This document shows, one piece after another, positions 1-8,484 of a DNA stretch of 64,000 nucleotides (position 1 is its first letter; every line of letters begins with the position of its first letter). The DNA is taken from contig NZ_BDCG01000011.1 in the NCBI RefSeq assembly GCF_001613385.1, positions 1 through 64,000 of the forward strand, given 5' to 3'. The notes under the pieces are model-generated. The model was not told the origin of the DNA, searched no databases, and saw only the letters and a program-made list of their open reading frames with translations. Source of the DNA: Nocardia flavorosea NBRC 108225. Its GTDB lineage: Bacteria > Actinomycetota > Actinomycetes > Mycobacteriales > Mycobacteriaceae. Both the position numbers and the translations under genes were made by a program.

Positions 1-97
1 GCCGGTTCGGCCGGTGCACCGGTTCGGACCAGCCCAGCCAAATCGGCCGGTCCAGCCGATCGGCACCCTACTCAGTGGTCGAAGGATCAACCGCCGC

Positions 98-1027
98 TTA
101 CGCCCGGGGGTGCGCCTGGTCGTGTGCTGTACGGAGCCGTTCGATGGATACATGGGTGTAGAGCTGGGTGGTAGCCAGGCTGGCGTGGCCCAGAAGTTCC
201 TGCACCACTCGCAGATCGGCACCGCCCTCGAGCAAATGCGTGGCCGCCGTATGCCGGAGCCCGTGCGGACCCATATCCGCGGCGCCGGGCACTGCGGATA
301 TGGCCGCGTGCACGACAGTCCGGGCCTGGCGCTGGTCGAGGCGCCGGCCGCGCCGGCCCAGCAAGAGGGCACGGCCGGAATCCGAGGTGGCGAGCATCGG
401 CCGGCCGTGATTCAGCCAATTGTGTACCGCCTGATCGGCCGGCAGCCCGAAGGGCGCGGACCGTTCCTTACGCCCTTTGCCGAGTACGCGCACCACGCGG
501 CGTTCCCGGTCCACATCGTCGATATCGAGACCGCACAGCTCGCTGACCCGGATACCGGTGGCATAAAGCAGTTCGATGATCAGCCTGTCTCGTAAAGCCA
601 TCGGATCATGCTGGGCCGCACCCGATTCCACCGCGGACATGATCCGGGCTGCCTGTTCCTGACCCAGCACCGCGGGCAGGCTGCGATGCGCTTTGGGCGC
701 GGCCAGTCGCAGTCCCGGATCGCGGTCGAGCCGGCCGGTATGGGTGAGCCACGCAGTGAAGGCCCGGGCCGAGGAGGCACGCCGCGCCATGCTTGTGCGC
801 GCGGCGCCATGTTCTGCGTGCACCGCCAGCCACGACCGCAGCGTGGTCAGGTCGAGTTCGCGCAGTGAAGAATCGGCGGACCGGCCGAGCAGATGGTGCA
901 GCAGTGACCGAATGTCGCCGAGGTAAGCGCGCACCGTATGCGCCGACCGATTGCGGCCGAGTTCCAGGTATCTCCCGTATTCGATCAGCAGAGCTTCGAG
1001 GTCCTCGGGTAATTCCGCCACCACCAC
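98..1027 (-). CDS. xerC: Tyrosine recombinase XerC
   Basis: Site-specific recombinase that resolves chromosome dimers at dif, normally together with XerD. The N-terminal SAM-like domain ([19 protein letters not shown]) is followed by the catalytic domain with the first Arg in ATGIRVSEL, the [12 protein letters not shown] box, the [10 protein letters not shown] box and the nucleophile Tyr in LYTHV near the C-terminus. The reading frame is open further upstream to 1138, but that extension is Pro/Arg-rich and unlike XerC. I chose the first of three consecutive GTG codons at 1027, giving 309 residues, the usual family length; the exact GTG is uncertain. It lies downstream of dprA on the same strand, as in mycobacteria. 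Confidence 0.93.
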   Translation of the reverse strand: MVVAELPEDLEALLIEYGRYLELGRNRSAHTVRAYLGDIRSLLHHLLGRSADSSLRELDLTTLRSWLAVHAEHGAARTSMARRASSARAFTAWLTHTGRLDRDPGLRLAAPKAHRSLPAVLGQEQAARIMSAVESGAAQHDPMALRDRLIIELLYATGIRVSELCGLDIDDVDRERRVVRVLGKGRKERSAPFGLPADQAVHNWLNHGRPMLATSDSGRALLLGRRGRRLDQRQARTVVHAAISAVPGAADMGPHGLRHTAATHLLEGGADLRVVQELLGHASLATTQLYTHVSIERLRTAHDQAHPRA

Positions 1028-1195
1028 ACCGTTACCCGCGACCCGCCGCTCCGCAACCCCACGCGCCGGGACCGGCAACGGTGGCCCCCTCGCTGTGACC
1101 GGAGCAAGTGGGCGTCCTAGGCCACATCGAGTCCGCACATCCTGTTCGCGTGGGAGATCGCGGATGTACGGTCTCGTGGCCGGACCATGTGGTCC

Positions 1196-2386
1196 TCAGA
1201 CACCCGGAGTGCGCGGTCCACTGCGTAACCGGAACCAGCCGGACCCAGCGCTGCCGGCCAACCCGACCATATCGAGGGCAGCCAGGCCGGCCCGGACCTC
1301 GGCGATGGCCAGCCCGGTGGGGGCGCATAGTTCGTGTGGCCAGCGTCCACCGGTGGCCGGCAGAGCCGCGTACAGCGACGACTGTGCTGCGGTGAGCTGG
1401 TGCACGGCCGGTGGTTCCGCGGCGCCGGCCGACGGTAGGTGTAGCGGTGCGGCGTCGGCGAGTACCTCTTCTACACTGCTGACCAGCACCGCTTCCCCAT
1501 CTCGGACCATCCGGTGGCAGCCGGCGGACGCCGCGGATTCCACCGACCCTGGAACCGCCATCGCGGGACGGCCGATACGGCGAGCCCATTTCACCGTATT
1601 GCGTGCACCGCTGCGCATCCCCGCTTCGACCACGAGCACACCGTCCGACAGAGCCGCGATAAGCCGGTTCCGGGCCAGGAAATGATGTTTTCGGGCAGTG
1701 GTACCCGGCGGATATTCGCTGACCACGAGACCTGTTTCGGCGATCCTGTCGAGCAGGCGGTCATGCTGAGCGGGATAGGGCCGGTCCACACCGCAGGCCA
1801 GGACGGCGATGGTGGCGCCGCCGACAGCGAGTGCCGCACGGTGGGCCATACCGTCGATCCCGAAGGCCGCACCGGAGACAATCGTCCAGCCGCGGGCCGC
1901 GAGGTCCCCGGCCAGCGTGCCGGCGGCCCGATCACCGTATCCGGTACTGCAGCGGGCGCCGACCACCGCCAGCGCCCGTTCGGTCAGTTCGGTCAGATCG
2001 CGGGTTCCGCGCACCCAGAACACCAGCGGCACCGCGCCATCGGGATCGCGTCCCGGCGGTAGCTGCGATAGGCCCAGCATGCGCCAGGCCGGCCATTCCG
2101 GATCGTCCGGCGTCACCAGCCGGCCACCCAGTCCGCCGATGATCTCCATATCCCGGGCCGCCCGGTCTTCCGCTCGGCGTGCCGCTGTCGGCGCCTGCAG
2201 AACCTGCGGCAGTTCTCGTTCACGAACTGCTCGTGCCGCTTCCACCACGCCGACGGATTCGATCAACGCGGTGAGCGCCGGGCACGGGCCCAGGACCACC
2301 CGGGACAGATAGGCCCACGCGAGTTGTCTGTTGCTGCGATCGCCGGCGGCCCCCTGCGCCGGCGAGACGGACTGCCCGGCCGTCAC
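1196..2386 (-). CDS. dprA: DNA-processing protein DprA
   Basis: DprA/Smf binds incoming single-stranded DNA and loads RecA during transformation. The protein (396 residues) carries the Rossmann-like core: ALAVVGARCSTGYG, the GWTIVSGAAFGIDGMAH signature, ATIAVLACGVDRPYP and the SGARNTVKWA stretch. The C-terminus (about residues 320-385) looks like the winged-helix tail seen in many DprA proteins. The start is GTG at 2386, whose GTGA overlaps the stop of yifB, so the two are probably translationally coupled; a GGGGA motif sits five bases upstream. Natural competence is not established for most actinobacteria, so the role here may be recombination or plasmid handling. Confidence 0.95.
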   Translation of the reverse strand: MTAGQSVSPAQGAAGDRSNRQLAWAYLSRVVLGPCPALTALIESVGVVEAARAVRERELPQVLQAPTAARRAEDRAARDMEIIGGLGGRLVTPDDPEWPAWRMLGLSQLPPGRDPDGAVPLVFWVRGTRDLTELTERALAVVGARCSTGYGDRAAGTLAGDLAARGWTIVSGAAFGIDGMAHRAALAVGGATIAVLACGVDRPYPAQHDRLLDRIAETGLVVSEYPPGTTARKHHFLARNRLIAALSDGVLVVEAGMRSGARNTVKWARRIGRPAMAVPGSVESAASAGCHRMVRDGEAVLVSSVEEVLADAAPLHLPSAGAAEPPAVHQLTAAQSSLYAALPATGGRWPHELCAPTGLAIAEVRAGLAALDMVGLAGSAGSGWFRLRSGPRTPGV

Positions 2387-3891
2387 TGTGTTCCCCGCTG
2401 CCGGAAGTTGAGCGCCTGCATGACGTCGTGTGCCGTGGGCATATCACCGCCGCGCAGATCACACATCGTCCAGGCGACCCGGAGCGCGCGGTCGGCGCCC
2501 CGTGCCGAGATACGCCCAAGTCGCAGCGCCGCTTCCACCGGTGCCGTGGACTCGGCGGGTAGCGGAAATTGCCGCCGCAGGACGTGCCCCGGCACTTCGG
2601 CGTTGGTCCGCCAGCCGAACTCCCGCCAGCGAGCCGCCGCGGCGGAGCGGGCGGCCGTGACTCGTGTGCGGACCGTCGCGCTGTCCTCGGATTCTGCGGC
2701 CGCCAGCCCGGGGGCCGACATGGGATGCATCTGCATCCAGATATCGATCCGATCCATCAGCGGACCGGACAGTTTTCCCAGGTACCGGCGCCGGGCCAGC
2801 GGCGCGCAGATGCAGTCCACATCGCGGGCGGGGGCGCAGGGACAGGGGTTGGCAGCCAGGATGAGCTGGAACCGGGCCGGAAAACGCGCCACCCCGTCGC
2901 GGCGGGCGATCCGAACCTCCCCCTCCTCCAGCGGGGTGCGCATCGCCTCCAGTACCTTGGCACCGATCTCGGCGCATTCGTCCAGGAACAGCACGCCCCG
3001 GTGGGCGCGGCTGACCGCACCGGGCCGCGCCGAACCCGACCCGCCGCCGACCATGGCACTCACCGAAGTCGAATGATGGGGTGCGACGAACGGCGGTGTG
3101 GTGATCAGTGGGTGTTCCTCGGAGAGGGTGCCTGCCACCGAATGGATGGCGGTGACCTCCAGCGCCTCGTTCTCCGACAGCGGCGGCAGCACGCCCGGCA
3201 ACCGCTGTGCGAGCATCGTCTTGCCGATACCGGGCGAACCGGTCAGCAGCAGGTGATGCCCACCCGCCGCGGCGACTTCCAGCGCCCACCGCGCCTCGTG
3301 CTGCCCCGCGACATCGCGCAGATCGCCCACCGGCGCTACCTGATGCGGCGGCGGGGCAGGTGATTCCGCAAGCTCCCGCTCCCCGCGTAGCCAGTCGAGG
3401 GTCGCACGCAATGTCGGCGCACCCAGGACCCGGATCCCCGCGACCAGGCCCGCCTCGCACAACGCTTCCTCGGGGACGATCACGGTTTTCCGGCCTGCTC
3501 GCCGCGCCGCGAGGACAGCGGGCAGCACTCCACGGACCCGCCGCAGCCGGCCGTCGAGCGCGAGTTCACCGAGCAGCACCGTACCTGCGAGTTTGGCGGA
3601 GGGTACGATATCGGCCGCGTCCAGCACGGCGACGGCCAGCGCCAGATCGTACGTCGAGCCGGCCTTCGGAAGTGTCGCAGGAGAGAGCGCCAGGATCACG
3701 CGACCGTCGGGCCATTTCTCGCCGGTATTGGCCACGGCTGCCCGTACCCGGTCTCGGGATTCCTGTAGCGAGGTATCCGGCAGGCCGACAAGGTGCACCG
3801 ACGGCAGCCCCTGTCCGATATCGGCCTCGATCTCCACGACCTGTCCATCGATCCCGCGGACGGCGATCGAGCAGGCCCGGCCGAGCGGCAT
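2383..3891 (-). CDS. YifB/ComM family magnesium chelatase-like AAA+ ATPase
   Basis: ComM/YifB is a hexameric helicase that promotes branch migration during natural transformation in Gram-negatives; the actinobacterial role is inferred. Visible are the N-terminal ChlI-like domain, Walker A GSPGIGKTML, Walker B GVLFLDECAEI, and the Cys-rich CPCAPARDVDC segment of the family C-terminal domain. The frame stays open upstream to 4743, but the correct start is the ATG at 3891 (MPLGRACSIAV), because that ATG overlaps the yraN stop as ATGA and gives the usual length of 502 residues. It forms a coupled yraN-yifB-dprA run. Confidence 0.95.
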   Translation of the reverse strand: MPLGRACSIAVRGIDGQVVEIEADIGQGLPSVHLVGLPDTSLQESRDRVRAAVANTGEKWPDGRVILALSPATLPKAGSTYDLALAVAVLDAADIVPSAKLAGTVLLGELALDGRLRRVRGVLPAVLAARRAGRKTVIVPEEALCEAGLVAGIRVLGAPTLRATLDWLRGERELAESPAPPPHQVAPVGDLRDVAGQHEARWALEVAAAGGHHLLLTGSPGIGKTMLAQRLPGVLPPLSENEALEVTAIHSVAGTLSEEHPLITTPPFVAPHHSTSVSAMVGGGSGSARPGAVSRAHRGVLFLDECAEIGAKVLEAMRTPLEEGEVRIARRDGVARFPARFQLILAANPCPCAPARDVDCICAPLARRRYLGKLSGPLMDRIDIWMQMHPMSAPGLAAAESEDSATVRTRVTAARSAAAARWREFGWRTNAEVPGHVLRRQFPLPAESTAPVEAALRLGRISARGADRALRVAWTMCDLRGGDMPTAHDVMQALNFRQRGTQ

Positions 3892-4247
3892 CAGAACACC
3901 GCCTCGAGGTGCTCGATCACGGGTTCCGCCGTCCGCGACACCAGCACCGAGACCACATCGAACCGGATGCGCTGCCACGGCCCGTCCTGTTCGGTGAGCC
4001 AGAGCAGCGCCAGCCTGCGGATCCGTCGCTGTTTCTCGTAGGTGACGGCTTCGGCCGGTATCCCGTACCCGAGTCCCGACCTCGTCTTCACCTCGACGAA
4101 TGCGGTGATGTCCGCGTCGCGGACGATCAGATCCAGTTCGCCGTACCGGCATCGCCAGTTGCGGCAGACGATCTCCATGCCGGCGGCCTGCAGATACTGC
4201 GCCGCCAGTTCCTCCCCTTGTGCGCCGAGCGCCGTGTTGTGTGCCAC
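3891..4247 (-). CDS. YraN family (UPF0102) endonuclease-fold protein
   Basis: A 118-residue protein of the UPF0102/YraN family, with the restriction-endonuclease-like core: GEELAAQYL, the ELDLIVRD strand holding the presumed catalytic Asp, and the FVEVKTR strand holding the presumed Glu-x-Lys. Function is not firmly known; the family usually sits beside dprA/yifB or rnhB, suggesting a role in DNA metabolism. The stop overlaps the yifB start (ATGA). It is the first gene of this minus-strand run, with a 670-bp gene-free region upstream. Confidence 0.92.
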   Translation of the reverse strand: MAHNTALGAQGEELAAQYLQAAGMEIVCRNWRCRYGELDLIVRDADITAFVEVKTRSGLGYGIPAEAVTYEKQRRIRRLALLWLTEQDGPWQRIRFDVVSVLVSRTAEPVIEHLEAVF

Positions 4248-4308
4248 CCGCTGAGCATCGGCGGGTGTCCGCCGCGGTGCGGATCAGCGACCTGGGAAAA
4301 CAGCGAAC

Positions 4309-4335
4309 CTGTGGACAACGGGATCCTGTGGACAA
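4309..4335. promoter_or_regulatory. Tandem DnaA-box-like sites
   Basis: Two identical decamers CTGTGGACAA, reverse complement TTGTCCACAG, lie at 4309-4318 and 4326-4335 in the same orientation with start points 17 bp apart. This is the core of the actinobacterial DnaA box (TTGTCCACA in Streptomyces and Mycobacterium). They sit about 60-90 bp upstream of the yraN start, where DnaA could regulate transcription. DnaA binding is inferred from sequence only. Confidence 0.5.
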
Positions 4336-4596
4336 GTATCGGCAAATGCAAGCTGGAATTCGCGGCTGCGCATCCGGCCGGTGTCCCCGGTGCCGGGCGG
4401 GCCCGGCAAGTACTCGGTGGGCCGGGCACCACAGTCCGATCGGCCACGCCGCGTACCCCACGACCCGGCCTGCCGTCACGGAATCCGCAGCTGTGCCGAT
4501 CCGGCTCTGCCCAGGAAAACGGGACTCGAGACCCGCGGTCAATACCGCCGGTGGGGTCCTCCGGGAGGGTCTGGATCTTCGACGGCGACCGCCGAG

Positions 4597-4897
4597 GTGA
4601 AACATCTGGCGCGGCACCTGGCCGCGGGGCTGGGCCGCGATCGGGGCCGGCCCCACAGCCATAGTTTCCGCCGAGTTCGGCATCCGGATTTCCGCAGGAT
4701 CGCGGGATATCGTCAGCGCAGTCGTCACGACTCGCACGGACATGCGTAGTCAGCGAGGGGAGAGCGTCACCCGGTGGTCAGCATGGGACAACACTGCGCT
4801 GTTCGGATCAGCCCGGACCTGATACGCGCCGGAGCCTGATCGCACGACCCGGTCGGATGGCTCCGGTCGCCGGAGAGTGAAACATCCGGCCCGGCAC
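4597..4897. repeat. Pair of 21-bp direct repeats
   Basis: The 21-mers at 4597-4617 and 4877-4897 both begin GTGAAACATC and end CGGCAC, and differ at only two positions. They are 280 bp apart in non-coding DNA, in the same orientation. No function is recognised. Confidence 0.5.
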
Positions 4898-4917
4898 GGG
4901 ACAGGGCGGGAGACCGA

Positions 4918-5223
4918 TCACTCCGGAAGCCGCAGGTCCGGTTTCTCCAGCTCCTCGATGTTGACGTCCTTGAAGGTGATCACCCGGACGTGTTTGACGA
5001 ACCGCGCCGGCCGGTACATATCCCAGACCCAGGCATCGCTCATCCGGACTTCGAAGTACACCTCGCCGTCGGCGTTCTGCGGGCGCAGTTCCACGGAGTT
5101 GGCCAGATAGAAACGGCGCTCGGTTTCCACCACGTACGAGAACTGACCGACGATGTCCTTGTACTCCCGGTACAGCGAGAGCTCCATCTCGGTTTCGTAT
5201 TTCTCGAGGTCCTCGGCACTCAT
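4918..5223 (-). CDS. DUF2469 family protein (Rv2901c-like)
   Basis: A 101-residue actinobacterial protein of unknown function, nearly identical in pattern to M. tuberculosis Rv2901c as I recall it (MSAEDLEKYETEMELSLYRE, FSYVVETERRFYLANSVE, DAWVWDMYRPARFV). The frame is open upstream to 5388, but the start is the ATG at 5223: a strong AAGGAGGA Shine-Dalgarno lies 11 bases before it and the mycobacterial protein starts there. It follows rnhB in the rplS-lepB-rnhB run, an order kept across mycobacteria and nocardiae. The protein is acidic and looks soluble. Confidence 0.92.
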   Translation of the reverse strand: MSAEDLEKYETEMELSLYREYKDIVGQFSYVVETERRFYLANSVELRPQNADGEVYFEVRMSDAWVWDMYRPARFVKHVRVITFKDVNIEELEKPDLRLPE

Positions 5224-5374
5224 CGGGTGGAACGTCCTCCTTCTCGCCGCCATGCGTGTGTTGTCATCATCGCTCATGCCGCCTGCGCATGTCACCGTGG
5301 GCCGGTCGGCCGCCCCTCGGCGCCGGGCGTAACCCGCCGCGAGTACAGGTGGCGCGGCCCGTCGTCCAGCTCGG

Positions 5375-6100
5375 TCAGGCGGCTCCACCGGCCCCGGCGG
5401 TGACCTCCGCCAGTATTTCGCCGGCCGGTGTCAGCGCGACCTCACTGTCCCGTACATTGCGCCATGATCTGCGATGTTCCGGGCACGGCCCGAGCCGTCG
5501 CAGCGCTTCGATATGCCGGGTGGTGTTGTAACCCTTGTGTTCGGCGAACCCGTATCCGGGAACGCGCTGATCGAGTTCGACCATCATCCGGTCGCGGGTG
5601 ACCTTCGCCAGCACACTGGCCGCGGCGATACACGCCGCGGTGCCGTCCCCGCCGATGACCGGTAGTGACGGCACCGGTAGTCCCGGCACCCGGAACCCAT
5701 CGGTGAGCACGTAGCCGGGGCTTCGCCCGAGGCCGGCGACGGCCCGGCGCATCCCCTGGATATTCGCCACGTGGATACCGATGGCGTCGATTTCGGCCGC
5801 CGGTATCACCACGACGGACCACGCCACCGCGAGCCGGGTGATGACCGGATAGAGGGCCTCACGGGTCGCCTCGCTGAGCTTTTTCGAATCGTCGAGCCCG
5901 GCCAGCGCATCGTGTGCACGGGGCCCTAGGACGCAGGCAGCCACTACGAGGGGGCCCGCGCTGGGCCCGCGACCGGCTTCGTCGACTCCGGCGACCGGTC
6001 CCAGCCCACAGCGGTGCAGCGCCGACTCCAGCGTTCGCAGCCCACCGGCCCGGCGCATCACCACCCGTGGTGGCCAACTCTGTTCTCGTACGGGTTTCAT
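5375..6100 (-). CDS. rnhB: Ribonuclease HII
   Basis: RNase HII cleaves RNA in RNA-DNA hybrids and starts removal of misincorporated ribonucleotides. The family signature [13 protein letters not shown] provides the first acidic residues; further acidic active-site positions lie in LDDSKKLSE and in [11 protein letters not shown]. The C-terminal part has [15 protein letters not shown] and [11 protein letters not shown] placed the start at the ATG at 6100 ([14 protein letters not shown]), which matches the start region of the mycobacterial enzyme and gives 241 residues; the frame is open to 6217 but that would run into lepB. Confidence 0.95.
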   Translation of the reverse strand: MKPVREQSWPPRVVMRRAGGLRTLESALHRCGLGPVAGVDEAGRGPSAGPLVVAACVLGPRAHDALAGLDDSKKLSEATREALYPVITRLAVAWSVVVIPAAEIDAIGIHVANIQGMRRAVAGLGRSPGYVLTDGFRVPGLPVPSLPVIGGDGTAACIAAASVLAKVTRDRMMVELDQRVPGYGFAEHKGYNTTRHIEALRRLGPCPEHRRSWRNVRDSEVALTPAGEILAEVTAGAGGAA

Positions 6101-6134
6101 ACGCGTACTCGCAGCCAACTCGATCCGCCCCGAC

Positions 6135-6923
6135 TCAATTCTCCTGCGGGTTCGTTCCATCGATGGGGCCGATCCGGCCCGGCGGCCAGATCTTGAACAC
6201 GGCCTTACCGCGAACATTGTCGATGGGCACGGTGCCCTGGAATTCGTCGCCGATATGCGCCCGGGAATCCGCGGACTCGTTGCGGTTGTCGCCCATCACC
6301 CACAGATTGCCCTCGGGCACGGTCACCGGCCCGAAAACGCGGCCCACCGGGTAGGAGGCGTTCGCCTGACCGGGCATCCACGGGTAGTCGTCCTCGACGT
6401 AGGGCTCCTCGAGAGGTTGCCCGTCGACCATGACACGGCCTTGGTCGTCACAGCATTCCACCGTCTGCCCGCCGACCGCGACAACGCGTTTGACGAGATC
6501 GTTCTCGTCCGGCGGTACCAGGCCGAAGAACGAGAAGAAGTTCTGTACGCCACGGATGACCGTATTGTCCGAGCGGATGGAACGGTAGTGCCCGTTCCAG
6601 GAGGGCGGCCCGACGAAGACCACAACGTCACCGGGCTCCGGATCGCTCCAGTAGTAGCTCAGCTTCTGCACATAGATCCGGTCGCCGGTGCAACCGGCGC
6701 AACCGTGCAGGGTCGGCTCCATGGATTGGGAAGGGATCACATAGGGACGGCCGACGAAAGTCACCATCAGCGCGGCGATAACCGCCGCGATCACGAGCAG
6801 GATGGGAAGTTCCTGCCAGAACGGCCGCTGCTTCTTCGCTTTGACGGCCCGCCGCGCCCGGCGCCTGCGGGGCTGCCCGTCCGCGGGATCCGACCCCGAT
6901 CTCGACCAACTCTCGTCTGTCAC
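6135..6923 (-). CDS. lepB: Signal peptidase I
   Basis: Membrane-bound serine protease that removes signal peptides from Sec/Tat-exported proteins. A basic cytoplasmic N-terminus is followed by one membrane helix (about residues 38-60, [20 protein letters not shown]), then the catalytic Ser in PSQSMEPTL and the catalytic Lys in [11 protein letters not shown], and finally the box [11 protein letters not shown]. Two Cys pairs (CAGC and CC) lie between the catalytic boxes. The start is GTG at 6923 or GTG at 6944; neither has a good ribosome-binding site. It sits between rplS and rnhB. Confidence 0.95.
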   Translation of the reverse strand: MTDESWSRSGSDPADGQPRRRRARRAVKAKKQRPFWQELPILLVIAAVIAALMVTFVGRPYVIPSQSMEPTLHGCAGCTGDRIYVQKLSYYWSDPEPGDVVVFVGPPSWNGHYRSIRSDNTVIRGVQNFFSFFGLVPPDENDLVKRVVAVGGQTVECCDDQGRVMVDGQPLEEPYVEDDYPWMPGQANASYPVGRVFGPVTVPEGNLWVMGDNRNESADSRAHIGDEFQGTVPIDNVRGKAVFKIWPPGRIGPIDGTNPQEN

Positions 6924-7036
6924 GCGAACAGCGTAGCCCGGCACCGCAGTGGTTACGCGGTACCGGGCTACTTATGCCGTTCGCCGAGGTCACCGGCGCA
7001 CATCGCGGCGCGCGGGTGTCGGCGATCAAGGGCAGG

Positions 7037-7378
7037 TCAGCGCTTCTCTTTGATCTTGGCGGCCTTACCGCGCAGCTCCCGCAGGTAGTACAGCTTGGCC
7101 CGGCGGACATCGCCGCGGGTCACCACATCGATGTGATCGATGGTGGGGCTGTGCACGGGGAAGGTGCGCTCCACACCGACACCGAACGACACTTTGCGCA
7201 CGGTGAAGGTCTCGCGGATACCGCCGCCCTGGCGCCGGATGACGACGCCCTTGAAGACCTGGATACGTTCCTTGGAGCCCTCGATGACCTTCACGTGCAC
7301 ATTGAGGGTGTCGCCCGGACGGAAGTCGGGGACATCGCTGCGCAGCGAGCTCTCGTCGACGAAATCAAGGGTGTTCAT
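7037..7378 (-). CDS. rplS: 50S ribosomal protein L19
   Basis: Large-subunit ribosomal protein at the subunit interface. The 113-residue sequence matches L19 throughout: [38 protein letters not shown] and [20 protein letters not shown]. Two ATGs lie six bases apart; I chose 7378 ([10 protein letters not shown]) because AGAAGG lies six bases upstream, whereas it would touch the earlier ATG. It heads the rplS-lepB-rnhB-DUF2469 run. Confidence 0.97.
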   Translation of the reverse strand: MNTLDFVDESSLRSDVPDFRPGDTLNVHVKVIEGSKERIQVFKGVVIRRQGGGIRETFTVRKVSFGVGVERTFPVHSPTIDHIDVVTRGDVRRAKLYYLRELRGKAAKIKEKR

Positions 7379-7503
7379 GATCATCCTTCTGATGGTCGCG
7401 CGAACAGAGGAACCTGGCGGCGCGAGCGCTCGACCGGTTCGTGCTCCGAATATGGGATGCGCCGGGCCGAATGCGACCAGGGCAACCCGTGCATTGTGCC
7501 AGA

Positions 7504-8457
7504 TCAGGGATCACTTCCGGAAACGGGCCCCGGTGCGGCCTGTGGGTCGCGGGGGCCCTCCGTGGTTTCCGTCTCACCGCCGCCGTGCGCCCAGCGGTTC
7601 AGGTCGTGCAGCAGCGGATGGTGCCGGTGCGGTGCGGGGGGCGCGGGAACCACCCGGCGGGTCAGTTCTTCCTCCGCCGCCGACCGGACGTGCTCGACAT
7701 CCGGTTTTCCGGCAATCAGATCCTGGACGAAGATCTTTGCCCGGATCACCGGGCGCCGGTACCGCCGTTCGCGCACGATCGCCCGGTACATCAGCCGCCG
7801 CCGGTTGTTACCGTAGCGCCAGCGCGCCCACGGGGCCCCGGGCCGGCTCAGCCGCAACGCCCCCACCACCAGCAACGGCAGGAAGAACATGCCGAACAGT
7901 CCGGTCCAGATCTTGCCCTTGGCGATCACCACGGCGGCCAATGCCAGATTTCCCAGCGCGAACACGATGACCAGCACCCGCACCCATGCACCCGGATGAT
8001 CGCGCAGGCCGTTGATCTCGAGCAGCCACAGCGGGTGGAAACCGAGCAGCAGCAGGCCGGTCACGGCCAGCGCGACGAACACCGCGTCCACCGAGGTACG
8101 GCCTTGTTTCTCCCAGTAGACATCGCGCAGGTAGTAGAGCAGCGCGAACTCGTCGAGGACCAATGCCGCACCGACCCCGAACGATGCCGCCAGTCCGGCC
8201 GCGACCGCCGGGCCCGCACCTGTATCGGCGGTGGCGATCATCCCGATCCCCGAGATCAGGACCAGCACCACCCCGAACACCATGTGGTGGATGTGCACAC
8301 CGCCGGGTTTCAGATTGCCGGGCCACCAGCGCACCTGCGCTCGGATCAGCCGGACGCTGACCCGGATCACCAGGAATCCGATGATGAAACCGAACAGGAA
8401 GCACAGGAGGGGGAGCCGGCCCGCGGCAATGACGTCCTCGGACCACCACTGCCGCAT
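7504..8457 (-). CDS. Multi-pass membrane protein of unknown function with a GGVHIHH motif
   Basis: I do not recognise a named family. The 317-residue protein has about six hydrophobic segments (roughly residues 12-32, 60-80, 85-105, 125-150, 165-185 and 190-210) and a basic, then acidic, soluble C-terminus. A cluster [12 protein letters not shown] just before the second helix is striking and could bind metal. [14 protein letters not shown] follows helix three. The start is the ATG at 8457, preceded by AAGGGGG at six bases; an in-frame ATG at 8472 lacks such a site. It lies between tex and rplS on the same strand with gaps of 27 and 125 bp. Confidence 0.8.
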   Translation of the reverse strand: MRQWWSEDVIAAGRLPLLCFLFGFIIGFLVIRVSVRLIRAQVRWWPGNLKPGGVHIHHMVFGVVLVLISGIGMIATADTGAGPAVAAGLAASFGVGAALVLDEFALLYYLRDVYWEKQGRTSVDAVFVALAVTGLLLLGFHPLWLLEINGLRDHPGAWVRVLVIVFALGNLALAAVVIAKGKIWTGLFGMFFLPLLVVGALRLSRPGAPWARWRYGNNRRRLMYRAIVRERRYRRPVIRAKIFVQDLIAGKPDVEHVRSAAEEELTRRVVPAPPAPHRHHPLLHDLNRWAHGGGETETTEGPRDPQAAPGPVSGSDP

Positions 8458-8484
8458 ACCGGCCCCCTTCACTGGCGAAAGGCG

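Larger units (their letters stand above)
4248..4917. other. Gene-free region upstream of yraN
   Basis: This 670-bp stretch has no open frame that I can link to a protein family; the open frames here are low-complexity Arg/Pro/Gly shadows. It should hold the promoter of the yraN-yifB-dprA run. It contains the tandem DnaA-box-like sites and one pair of 21-bp direct repeats listed separately, plus a short hairpin at 4861-4875 (CTCCGG-TCG-CCGGAG). Confidence 0.6.

Noticed and set aside
3892..4743. N-terminal extension of YifB to 4743
   Set aside because: It would overlap yraN completely; the ATG overlapping the yraN stop gives the normal family length.
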